NCBI RefSeq assembly: GCF_042647465.1 | Contig: NZ_JBHRVN010000008.1 | DNA length: 64,000 bases | Source of the DNA: Wagnerdoeblera intermedia | GTDB lineage: Bacteria; Pseudomonadota; Alphaproteobacteria; Rhodobacterales; Rhodobacteraceae | Strand: one strand, 5' to 3' | Part shown: piece after piece, positions 37,334 through 44,922 of the stretch | How positions within the stretch are numbered: the first letter of the stretch is position 1 | Layout: each line of letters starts with the position of its first letter | Notes under the pieces: generated by a model | Told to the model about the DNA's origin: nothing | Databases searched by the model: none | Seen by the model: only the letters and a program-made list of their open reading frames with translations | Program-made: the position numbers and the translations under genes

Positions 37334-38323
37334 TTATTGTGCCGGAGCGGCATTGAAGGCGGCCACGAGTGCAGCACCCGTTTCACCGGCTTCTTTGGCC
37401 CATTCCGCGCCCATGGTCACACCGATCTCTTTGAGTGAGGCATTCAGCGCTTCGCTGCCGTCAGAGACCTTGATGCCCTTTTCTTCGAGGATCTTCCGCA
37501 TCGCGGCGTGATCTTCAGCCGACATCTTCCAGCCACGCTCTTCAGCAGCGGCGGCTGCGTCTTTCACGATCTGCTGCAGCTCAGGTGACAGGGCGTCAAA
37601 AGCACGCTGGTTCACAACCACCACGTTTTTCGGCAGGAAGGCCGAGACGTCGTAGAAATGGGTCAGGAAGTCCCAGGCCGAGCTGTTCACCCCGGTCGAG
37701 CTGGAGGTGATCATGGCGTTCACGCGGCCGGTCGAGAAGGCCTGCGCCAGATCCGGCACTTCCACCTGAGTGGGCACCGCCCCGAGAAGCTGGGCCAGAC
37801 GCTCAGTCTGGGGGCTGTAGGCGCGCATTTTCAGCCCGCGAATATCCTCAACGGTGTTGATTTCGCGGTCGGTGTAAAGACCCTGACCCGGCCACGGCAC
37901 TGAGAAAAGGGCGGTCATGCGCTGCTCGCCCAGCTTCTGCCCGAGCGCCTCTTTCGAGACCGCATAAAGGCGGGCGCTTTCGTCGTAAGACGCGGCCAGG
38001 AAGGGCACGGCATCCAGCGCAAAGAGCGGATCTTCATTGGCAAGGTTCGAGATGATGAATTCCCCGATCTCAACCTGACCCGAACGCACAGCGTTTTTGA
38101 TCTCAGCGTGTTTGATCAGCGAGCCTGCCGGATGTACGACGATCTTCAGCGCACCGTTAGAGGCTTTGTCGATCTCTTCTGCAAAGAGCTTGATGTTCTG
38201 GGTGTGAAAGTTCGCCTCCGGATAGGGCGTCGGCATCTGCCAGGTCGTCTGCGCGCTGACCGCGCCCGACATGAACAGACCGGCAGCCGCGGCAAAGGCG
38301 GTGGTTCTGAATGCACAGGTCAT
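37334..38323 (-). CDS. TRAP transporter solute-binding protein (DctP family), system 3
   Basis: 329 residues with a signal peptide (MTCAFRTTAFAAAAGLFMSGAVSA), a strong GGGAGG ribosome site, and the family core VVHPAGSLIKHAEIKNAVRSGQVEIGEF and IRGLKMRAYSPQTERLAQLLGAVPTQVEVPDLAQAFSTGRVNAMI (carboxylate-binding Arg). Divergent from the hydrolase-GntR-lhgO operon, so it is probably induced by the same ligand; a 2-hydroxyacid or lactone-derived acid is a reasonable guess. Confidence 0.92.
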   Translation of the reverse strand: MTCAFRTTAFAAAAGLFMSGAVSAQTTWQMPTPYPEANFHTQNIKLFAEEIDKASNGALKIVVHPAGSLIKHAEIKNAVRSGQVEIGEFIISNLANEDPLFALDAVPFLAASYDESARLYAVSKEALGQKLGEQRMTALFSVPWPGQGLYTDREINTVEDIRGLKMRAYSPQTERLAQLLGAVPTQVEVPDLAQAFSTGRVNAMITSSSTGVNSSAWDFLTHFYDVSAFLPKNVVVVNQRAFDALSPELQQIVKDAAAAAEERGWKMSAEDHAAMRKILEEKGIKVSDGSEALNASLKEIGVTMGAEWAKEAGETGAALVAAFNAAPAQ

Positions 38324-38359
38324 TAATTTTCCTCCCGTTACAGGTCCCTGAGGTTATTA

Positions 38360-38471
38360 TTGATAATCAACAGTGATCTGGCAAGGAAAATTCCCTTCGC
38401 CTCCATCAGCGTCATCGGAGGCGAATTTTTATTGACATTGTAAGCCGTTCTCAGATTGATACTATTATCAA
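38360..38471. promoter_or_regulatory. Divergent control region with paired TTGAT/ATCAA palindromes
   Basis: Site 1 is TTGATAATCAA (38360-38370), an 11-bp palindrome with a central A. Site 2 is TTGATACTATTATCAA (38456-38471), with arms TTGATA/TATCAA. The flanking TTATTGATAAT of site 1 reappears inverted as ATTATCAATAA in site 2. They lie in the AT-rich 170-bp gap between dctP (minus) and the hydrolase gene (plus); site 2 is 22 bp from the hydrolase ATG. These are likely operators of the GntR protein encoded at 39183. Confidence 0.6.
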
Positions 38472-38493
38472 TAATATTGGCGGCAGTTCGGAT

Positions 38494-39186
38494 ATGACAG
38501 CGACAGACATGGAGATCATCCTGCCCGGAAGCTCGCTGAGCTTTCGGGGCGGCTTCTTTGGCTTCTCTGCCGTGGTTCTTTTGCGCCACCCCGACGCCGG
38601 ACTGATCCTTTTTGATACCGGCCATCATTCCACGCGCCACCTTCTGCTCGCAGGGCTGAAACGCGCTGGCGTCGCTCCGGCAGAGATCAGGACGGTGTTC
38701 CTGTCGCATCTGCATTTCGACCACATCGGCAATGCCGAGCTTTTTGAGGGAGCACGGTTTTTGATCCCCGCTGCCGAATGGGCCTATTGGCAGGACCCGC
38801 CGGCGGCGGATCTCTTCGGTTCAAAGCCGATCAATGCCTGGCTCGCACAGCAGAACTGCAGCTTTCTGCAGGAGGATGGCGAGATCGCTTCGGGGCTCCA
38901 CTGGCGTCATGCGCCGGGCCATACCGGGGGCATCGGGCTTTTGCATTTCCAGGATGCGCAGGGGCGGCAGATCGTGGTCGCGGGCGATGCCTGCAAGACC
39001 TACCGCGAACTGGTGACCGGGCAGGGCGGCGAGGCTTTTGACCCCCTGGGCCGAACGGCGGAAACGCTTGCCTGGATACGGGAGACGGCGGATGTGGTGG
39101 TCTGTGGCCACCACCCGGTTCTGACCCGCGAGGGCCCGAACTGGGTCTGGGAGGAACTGACCACTCTGGAGCTGATCGCGCGATGA
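38494..39186 (+). CDS. Metallo-beta-lactamase-fold hydrolase (lactonase-like)
   Basis: 230 residues. The di-metal motif is SHLHFDHIGN (HxHxDH, residues 71-76 region), followed by HAPGHTGG, the bridging Asp in VVAGDACKT and the last His in VVCGHHPVL. This order is shared with N-acyl-homoserine-lactone lactonases and related lactone hydrolases. It is in an operon with a GntR regulator (ATGA overlap) and L-2-hydroxyglutarate oxidase, so opening of a hydroxyacid lactone is a possible role (inference). The start at ATG 38494 is the first in frame. Confidence 0.82.
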   Translation: MTATDMEIILPGSSLSFRGGFFGFSAVVLLRHPDAGLILFDTGHHSTRHLLLAGLKRAGVAPAEIRTVFLSHLHFDHIGNAELFEGARFLIPAAEWAYWQDPPAADLFGSKPINAWLAQQNCSFLQEDGEIASGLHWRHAPGHTGGIGLLHFQDAQGRQIVVAGDACKTYRELVTGQGGEAFDPLGRTAETLAWIRETADVVVCGHHPVLTREGPNWVWEELTTLELIAR

Positions 39187-39863
39187 GCCCGAAGGTGAAA
39201 GACAAAGACACCGGTCTCACGGATGTGCTGGAAGCCATTGAGAGCCGGATCATCTTTGGCGAACTCAAGCCAGGCGATGAGCTGACCGAGGACGGTCTGA
39301 TTGAGACGACGGGCGCCAAGCGCCATGTGGTGCGCGCGGCACTCGATCAGATGATCCGCAGCGGACTGGTCACCAAACAGCGCGGGCATTCCGCCCGGGT
39401 GCGGCGCTTCACCACGATTGAGGTCAACGAGCTTTATCACATGCGCGCCGTTCTGCACCTTGAGGCCGTGCGGATCATGCCGCTTCCGGCGGTGGCGGCA
39501 GATGTGCTGCACCTCAGAGAGATCCTGAGTGACTATGAAGCGGCGGTAGAGGCCGGGGCGGCAGCGCTGCAGATCCACCGGCTCAATGACCGCTTTCACC
39601 GCGCGATCTGGGCTCTGAGCCGCAACAGCCTGCTCGAAGAGATGATCGACGCGCTGAACATCCGCTCAGCGGCGATCCGGTCTCATGGGATCACCCATGC
39701 AGGCTGGTTAAGCCAGGCCCGGATTGAACACCGCGAAATGATCGATGTGATTGAGCGCGGCGATCGGGACCGGCTTGCGCGCCTCGTGGTGGATCACATG
39801 CATCCGACGCGGCGGATCTGGGAGGATATGCACGGAATGAAGGGCGGAGACCAACAGCGATGA
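39183..39863 (+). CDS. GntR-family transcriptional regulator (FCD)
   Basis: 226 residues with an N-terminal winged helix (LEAIESRIIFGELKPGDELTEDGLIETTGAKRHVVRAALDQMIRSGLV) and an FCD domain (ELYHMRAVLHLEAVRIM ... IHRLNDRFHRAIWALSRN ... EHREMIDVIERGDRDRLARLVVDHM) with the metal-binding Asp/His residues. ATGA overlaps on both sides place it inside the hydrolase-gntR-lhgO operon. It probably represses this operon and the divergent TRAP genes by binding the TTGAT/ATCAA sites. Confidence 0.87.
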   Translation: MSPKVKDKDTGLTDVLEAIESRIIFGELKPGDELTEDGLIETTGAKRHVVRAALDQMIRSGLVTKQRGHSARVRRFTTIEVNELYHMRAVLHLEAVRIMPLPAVAADVLHLREILSDYEAAVEAGAAALQIHRLNDRFHRAIWALSRNSLLEEMIDALNIRSAAIRSHGITHAGWLSQARIEHREMIDVIERGDRDRLARLVVDHMHPTRRIWEDMHGMKGGDQQR

Positions 39864-41050
39864 GCACCACTTACGATTATCTGATCATCGGGGCAGGGAT
39901 CCTCGGCGCAGCCCTTGGGGCCGAGATCACTCGGCGCAAACCCGGCGCCCGCATTCTCATTGCCGAAAAAGAGGCGACCCATGCCTTCCACCAGACCGGC
40001 CGCAACTCAGGGGTGGTGCATTCGGGGGTCTATTACACCCCCGGCTCGCTGAAGGCCCGCTTTTGCCGCGAGGGGCTGGAGGAGACCCGCGCCTTTTGTC
40101 AGACCCATGGCATCGGCTATGACGCGCGCGGCAAGCTGATCGTCGCCACCAATGCACTGGAAGAAAGCCGCCTTGGCAATCTTGAGACCCGGGCCGTCGA
40201 AAACGGGGTGATCGCAGAACGCCACGACCGTCAGAGCGTCGCGCGGCTTGAGCCGAATATCAACGGCGTTGCGGCACTGCATATCCCCTCAACGGCCATC
40301 GTGGATTACAAAGGCGTCACCGGGCAACTTCTTCGCGCGGTCGAAGCGGCAGGGGGGGAGATCCGCTTTAACGCAGAGGTCAGTGCGGTTGAGGCCGTCG
40401 GGGATCATTACCGCGCCACCGTGGGCGCAGAGGTGATTGAGGCCGGGCGTATCATTGCCTGCTCGGGCCTGGCCTCAGACCGGGTGGCGCGGATGCTGGG
40501 GATCGATCCGGGCGTGCGCATCCTGCCGTTCCGCGGCGAATATTTCGTGCTGCCCCGTGCACTGGACAGCATCGTTCACCGCATGATCTACCCGGTTCCG
40601 GACCCGAACCTGCCCTTCCTTGGCGTCCATCTGACACCGATGATCGACGGCACGACCACGGTGGGGCCAAATGCTGTCCTGTCGCTCGCGCGCGAGAAAT
40701 ACGGTCATCTGAGCGTGAACCTGCGCGATGCGCGGGATGCGCTTTTCTATCCCGGTCTGTGGCGGCTGCTGCGCAAACATCCCAAAGCCACCCTCGATGA
40801 AGCCTGGGCCAGCCTTTATAAGCCCGGCTATCTGAAGCTCGTGCAGAAATATGCGCCCTCCATCCGGCTCTCGGATCTGAAGGTCTATCGCTCGGCCAAC
40901 CGGGCGCAGGCTGTGACGCCGGATGGCAAACTGGTCGATGACTTCCTGATCCGCTCTCACGGCGGGCTGACGGCGGTTTTGAACGCGCCCTCACCGGCAG
41001 CGACCTCGGCCCTGCCGATCGCGCGCTATATCGCGAACCAGATCGACTGA
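39860..41050 (+). CDS. lhgO: L-2-hydroxyglutarate oxidase
   Basis: 396-residue FAD oxidoreductase of the DAO fold. FAD motif YDYLIIGAGILGAALGAEITRRKPGARILIAEKE (residues 5-38), then HQTGRNSGVVHSGVYYTPGSLKARFCREG, the characteristic LhgO segment, and later PFRGEYFVLP, HLTPMIDGTTTVGPNAVLS and FLIRSHGGLTAVLNAPSPAATSALPIA. It oxidises L-2-hydroxyglutarate to 2-oxoglutarate and passes electrons to the quinone pool. Length is standard. Overlaps gntR (ATGA). Confidence 0.9.
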   Translation: MSTTYDYLIIGAGILGAALGAEITRRKPGARILIAEKEATHAFHQTGRNSGVVHSGVYYTPGSLKARFCREGLEETRAFCQTHGIGYDARGKLIVATNALEESRLGNLETRAVENGVIAERHDRQSVARLEPNINGVAALHIPSTAIVDYKGVTGQLLRAVEAAGGEIRFNAEVSAVEAVGDHYRATVGAEVIEAGRIIACSGLASDRVARMLGIDPGVRILPFRGEYFVLPRALDSIVHRMIYPVPDPNLPFLGVHLTPMIDGTTTVGPNAVLSLAREKYGHLSVNLRDARDALFYPGLWRLLRKHPKATLDEAWASLYKPGYLKLVQKYAPSIRLSDLKVYRSANRAQAVTPDGKLVDDFLIRSHGGLTAVLNAPSPAATSALPIARYIANQID

Positions 41051-41076
41051 GCGTTCCCTGTCAGCGCTCCGCGCAA

Positions 41077-42469
41077 GGTCGTGTCGCGAAGGCTGTGGAA
41101 ATTCCCTGGCGGCTTGCTCCGGGCATGTGAAATTGGCGCGGGTTATGCGGCGAGGTCAAGTGCCATCGGCCCAAGCGGCTGAGCGAGGGTCTCCCATCCG
41201 TCGACCTTGCGCATCTGGATCTGCCCCGAGGCCAGCAACGCCCAGAGCAGCATCGGCACGGTTTCGGCGGATGGCAGCACGGTCTGGGTCTTTATCCGGC
41301 GTCGAAATTCCTCGTTCAGACGTTCTATCGCATTGGTGGTCCGCGCCGATTTCCATTGCGAGGGATCGAGGCGAGTGAAGGTGAAGAGCCGATCGCCGGC
41401 CTCTTCCAGGCTATCGGCCACGGCCCGGCACTTGAGCTTCCACTTGCGGAGGAAGGCCTTGCGACGCTTCTCGATCTCGGCGGCGCTGTCGGCGTAGATC
41501 ATGTCGCGGTAATCCTCGCTCAGCTCGTCATGCAGGCGCTTGGGCGCGTGGCCGAGCAGGTTTCTGTGCTTGTGAACCGTGCAGCGTTGAATGGGCAGCT
41601 CCTCGCCCCAGAGCGCCACGAGCGCGGCTTCCAAGCCGGGCGCACCGTCGACGATCACGAACTCCGGTCGTTTCAGGCCCCGTGCATCCAGATCGGTGAG
41701 GAACTGACACCAGGCAGCTGTGCTTTCACCGCCCATATTCCTGATCGAGATCAGCACCTTCTGCCCGTCGCGACGGACGCCGATCGCGGCTGGGACTGAG
41801 ATATTGGTGGCCTTGCGGTCCAGCCGGGTCTTGATGACGGTGCCGTCGAGAATGAGCCTGACGACATCTTCACCGGCCAAATCGCGGGTGGACCAAGCGT
41901 CCCAATCAACCTTCACCTTGCGCCAGGCCCGGCTGACGACATCCTTGCTCACGGCCCCTTCGAACAGGCCAAACAAAGCCCGCTTGACCCTCCGCGTGTT
42001 GGTCCCAGCCAGGTAAACCGCCGCGATCAGGGCTTCGGCCTTCTTGGTCAGCCGCTGATAGCGCGGCAGCGCCTTCGAGCGCCATTCGGTGATTTTGCCC
42101 GCCTCGTCCTCGATCCGGGCGCGCGGCACCCGCACCGTCTCGGTGCCGAACGTGCCGGTCAGTTGTCGGTCGCGATGCCCGTGGCGGTAGCCCTTGGCCT
42201 TGTCGTCGCCGCGTCCATAGCGGAGGCGACCGAGACATTCGGCCAGTTCCTCTTCGAACAACGCCTCGATGGTGGCACGGACACTCGCCCGCAGGCGGTC
42301 TTCGATCGGATCATATCCCGCGGCGTCAGGCAGTAGCGAAAAGGATGAGCTGTCGATATTCTGCTTCATGGCGTGATCTCCCTGGCGGTTGGCGCCGCCG
42401 GTTGGCTGGGTGTCAGTTCACCCGGAGATTACGCCGCCTTCAAATTTCCACCACTTCCGAGACAGGACC
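41077..42469 (-). mobile_element. IS256-family insertion sequence
   Basis: 1393-bp element with imperfect terminal inverted repeats: 41077-41113 and 42433-42469 share GGTC.TGTC at the outside, TGGTGGAAATT in the middle (TGTGGAAATT at the left end), and GGCGGC at the inside. It encodes one transposase. The 8-9 bp immediately outside the two ends differ, so no target-site duplication is visible. It lies 26 bp after lhgO and marks the left edge of the accessory island. Confidence 0.85.
41143..42369 (-). CDS. IS256-family (Mutator-type) transposase
   Basis: 408 residues. DDE residues: Asp in LILDGTVIKTRLDRKATNISVPAAIGV, Asp in EFVIVDGAPGLEAALVALWG with the following CTVHKHRNLL, and Glu in RTTNAIERLNEEFRRRIKTQ. 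Full length, so the element may be active. Confidence 0.93.
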   Translation of the reverse strand: MKQNIDSSSFSLLPDAAGYDPIEDRLRASVRATIEALFEEELAECLGRLRYGRGDDKAKGYRHGHRDRQLTGTFGTETVRVPRARIEDEAGKITEWRSKALPRYQRLTKKAEALIAAVYLAGTNTRRVKRALFGLFEGAVSKDVVSRAWRKVKVDWDAWSTRDLAGEDVVRLILDGTVIKTRLDRKATNISVPAAIGVRRDGQKVLISIRNMGGESTAAWCQFLTDLDARGLKRPEFVIVDGAPGLEAALVALWGEELPIQRCTVHKHRNLLGHAPKRLHDELSEDYRDMIYADSAAEIEKRRKAFLRKWKLKCRAVADSLEEAGDRLFTFTRLDPSQWKSARTTNAIERLNEEFRRRIKTQTVLPSAETVPMLLWALLASGQIQMRKVDGWETLAQPLGPMALDLAA

Positions 42470-42553
42470 GAGTTCAGAAAAATAAAGCAAAATGCCGACC
42501 TCCTCGCATTTTATCCATTTAGAATCAGCGCGATACGAGACTCCGAGTTAATT

Positions 42554-42570
42554 CCCTACCGCCGGAGCCA
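42554..42570 (+). repeat. Left attachment-site core (attL) of the integrative element
   Basis: CCCTACCGCCGGAGCCA occurs here and, identical, at 50378-50394. The core ends in GCCA like a tRNA 3' end, but no complete tRNA precedes it. It lies 130 bp upstream of the integrase end of the element. Confidence 0.65.
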
Positions 42571-42629
42571 AAATCATCTAACATTCTGATGAATTTGGTA
42601 TTTTCGCGTAAATAGCGCGAAGACCATGT

Positions 42630-42651
42630 GAGTGTGATACGTATCACACTC
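42630..42651. promoter_or_regulatory. Perfect 22-bp palindrome upstream of the integrase
   Basis: GAGTGTGATAC followed at once by its exact reverse complement GTATCACACTC, 48 bp before the integrase ATG. Candidate operator or recombination accessory site. Confidence 0.6.
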
Positions 42652-42699
42652 GGAAGAGATGCCGTTAATCGGATTTGCCCTGTCCATTAAGGGTATCCT

Positions 42700-44649
42700 A
42701 TGGCTTTCCAATCGCACCTTTACCGCCGTGGCGCCTCCTATGTCTGGCGCCGCCGAACCCCTGCCCGTGCGGGTGGCAGGATCCTTCAAATCAGCCTGCG
42801 GACGAATGAACCGTTGATTGCACGACGCCGTGCTGCAATCGTAACGGTCGAGAGCAACAACCTGTTTGATGCCATGTCCGTCCAAGGCCTGACCGTCGCT
42901 GAAGCCCGCAAGTTCCTCGAGTTCATCATTGAGCGCGAGCAGAAGAAGATTGCGATCTTCCGCGCCGACGTGCGCCACAGGGGCGATTCCGAAAGCAATC
43001 AGGCGCAGGATTGGGCCATGGGCACCGCTCTGCGCATGATCGCCCAGCATGGTGCAGGGGCGGCGCCCCTCACGGATATGCAAGCCCAAGCACTCCATAT
43101 CGAAGGTCGCAGTCCGGTTGAGGTCTCTATGCTGCGCGAGAACCTTGAGAACAACGTCTCGCTCGCCACCAGCACCCCGAAGGATAGGCATGGCAGCCAG
43201 ATCCTCGATCAACTCCAGACTGCCATCGGCCGCCAGGATATTGGTGCGGCTGACTTTCTTGTCGCACGGAATAAATATATCCAAGGCAGGGCTGCAGCCT
43301 ATATCCAGGCCGCCAAGGACACGACCGTCGGCTTTGACGAGGCTCTTCAGATTGCGGAGGTCCTCACGAGCCCTATCGCGACCTCTCTGCCACAGATCAC
43401 CCAGCCCGCGATTCAACCCGAAGTGGTCGACGAATACTCGCCGGTATGGGAAGATCTTATCGCGCGCTTCGAAGAGCAGCAGCGCAAGGCCGAGGTCAAG
43501 GCACTGAGCATCGATCAGCAGGTCAGAATTTTCCGTCTGTTCGCCGAAGCGACGGGCATCAGCGATCTCCGCGACATCCGTCAGGTTCATCTGGCGAAGT
43601 TCGTCGACCTGCTGAATGCCCTGCCAAAGACCTATCGCAAATCGAGCGCAGAGCAATCGATGTCGCTGCCCCAGATCCTCAAGAGGGCTAAGAAGCTCCC
43701 GCCTGAAGAGGTCGGCCTGGCTCCTTCGACCATCAAGCGGAACCTCGGCTATCTGGCGCTGATCTTCCGCAAGGCAATCAGCGAGGGCTACCGAGACCTC
43801 GCGACCCTCGACACCAAGAGCCTCAAGCCCCGCGAGACGAAGCGCGCGCGGGACAAGCGGCCAGCGCTGCAATCTGATGATATTCTCGCTCTTTTCGAGC
43901 ACCCGATCTGGCGGGGGAATCTGCGGGGCAAAAAGTGGCAGGAGCCCGGCCCGACGGTCGAGGGCGACGGACTTTACTGGCTGCCGCTGATCGCAGCATT
44001 CACCGGCGCGCGACGTGCAGAAATCGGCGGCCTTTCCCCCCATGATATTGGCCTGAAGTTCGGCATCCCCTTTATCCACTTCGCTCCCAATAAGGTCAGG
44101 GGCGTTAAGAACCTCGCCTCCCCCCGAATGATCGCGATGCACCCGCAATTGGTAGAGCTGGGCCTCCTGGACCGTGCAGCCAAGCTGCGCGAAGCAGGCG
44201 CTGATATGCTGTTCCCCGATTTGCGGATGCCGACCGAGGATAAGATCGGCGAGAAAATCGACTATAAATTCCGCCGCGCCCTCACGAAGCAATTGGTCGA
44301 GGGACGAAATAAGAAAAGCTTCCACAGCTTCCGACATTACGTGAACGGCCGCCTTCAGAAAGCAGGGATCGCGAAAGAGCTCCGCCTAGATATCATGGGA
44401 CATGCTGGCGAGGATACGAACAGCGAAGTCTACACCCAGTCGATTGACCTGATTACCGCGAACGAGATCATCGCCCTCCTGCCAAGAATCGAGGGCGTTC
44501 TGCCCCCGAACAGCCATCGTCAAAGCGGATTTGACAAGCGTGATCTGTTTTCGGAGCACGGGCTGCGGCCGATCCAAGTAAAGCGCGATGCACAGCCCGC
44601 GCAGGCCACAGGGCCACGTCGCGGTCGCCCTCGTAAAGTGCGGGCATGA
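42700..44649 (+). CDS. Tyrosine-type site-specific integrase (DUF6538 N-terminus)
   Basis: 649 residues, long for the family. The N-terminus HLYRRGASYVWRRRTPARAGGRILQISLRTNEP matches the DUF6538 integrase head domain. The catalytic domain shows the first Arg in AAFTGARRAEIGGLSPHDI, then FHSFRHYVNGRLQ (HxxR), the second His in MGHAGEDTNSEVYTQS and the nucleophilic Tyr in the same segment. It should recombine the 17-bp core at 42554 and 50378. No clear ribosome site; AAGGGTATCCT lies before ATG. Confidence 0.88.
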   Translation: MAFQSHLYRRGASYVWRRRTPARAGGRILQISLRTNEPLIARRRAAIVTVESNNLFDAMSVQGLTVAEARKFLEFIIEREQKKIAIFRADVRHRGDSESNQAQDWAMGTALRMIAQHGAGAAPLTDMQAQALHIEGRSPVEVSMLRENLENNVSLATSTPKDRHGSQILDQLQTAIGRQDIGAADFLVARNKYIQGRAAAYIQAAKDTTVGFDEALQIAEVLTSPIATSLPQITQPAIQPEVVDEYSPVWEDLIARFEEQQRKAEVKALSIDQQVRIFRLFAEATGISDLRDIRQVHLAKFVDLLNALPKTYRKSSAEQSMSLPQILKRAKKLPPEEVGLAPSTIKRNLGYLALIFRKAISEGYRDLATLDTKSLKPRETKRARDKRPALQSDDILALFEHPIWRGNLRGKKWQEPGPTVEGDGLYWLPLIAAFTGARRAEIGGLSPHDIGLKFGIPFIHFAPNKVRGVKNLASPRMIAMHPQLVELGLLDRAAKLREAGADMLFPDLRMPTEDKIGEKIDYKFRRALTKQLVEGRNKKSFHSFRHYVNGRLQKAGIAKELRLDIMGHAGEDTNSEVYTQSIDLITANEIIALLPRIEGVLPPNSHRQSGFDKRDLFSEHGLRPIQVKRDAQPAQATGPRRGRPRKVRA

Positions 44650-44922
44650 GCTCTGCACATAAGGCGAGGCAAGACAGCGCTACCGCCAACCTAACGTGGT
44701 CAAAGCCTAGGTGATGTGAAGCGCCCAACCAAGGTCTTCACGCGGCTTGATCATCGAAACCGTCTCAGCCTGACAAAGTGGAAACGCTGCATCCAGCCGC
44801 CCCTCACGTCGATGCGGATGAATGCCATCTGAACGATGGGAAGCCTGCCGCCATTGAGAAAGCTCATGGTCCGCGCCATATTAATTAATGAATTTTTTGA
44901 TTTGAAGTTTGAGACCTCTTGA
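44650..44922. other. Gap between integrase and helicase
   Basis: 273 bp, AT-rich at the right end (ATTAATTAATGAATTTTTTGA just before the helicase), probably the helicase promoter. A minus-strand frame 44751-44879 (42 codons, MARTMSFLNGGRLPIVQ...) has no ribosome site and is not called. Confidence 0.4.

Noticed and set aside
42480..42570. A tRNA gene ending in the 17-bp att core
   Set aside because: The core looks like a tRNA 3' end (discriminator G plus CCA), but the preceding 75 bases at neither copy give a D-arm, anticodon arm or matching acceptor strand.
42574..44337. 587-codon minus-strand open frame opposite the integrase
   Set aside because: Shadow of an integrase with a complete catalytic set on the plus strand.
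44751..44879. 42-codon minus-strand ORF between integrase and helicase
   Set aside because: No ribosome site and no recognisable features; noted only in the gap description.
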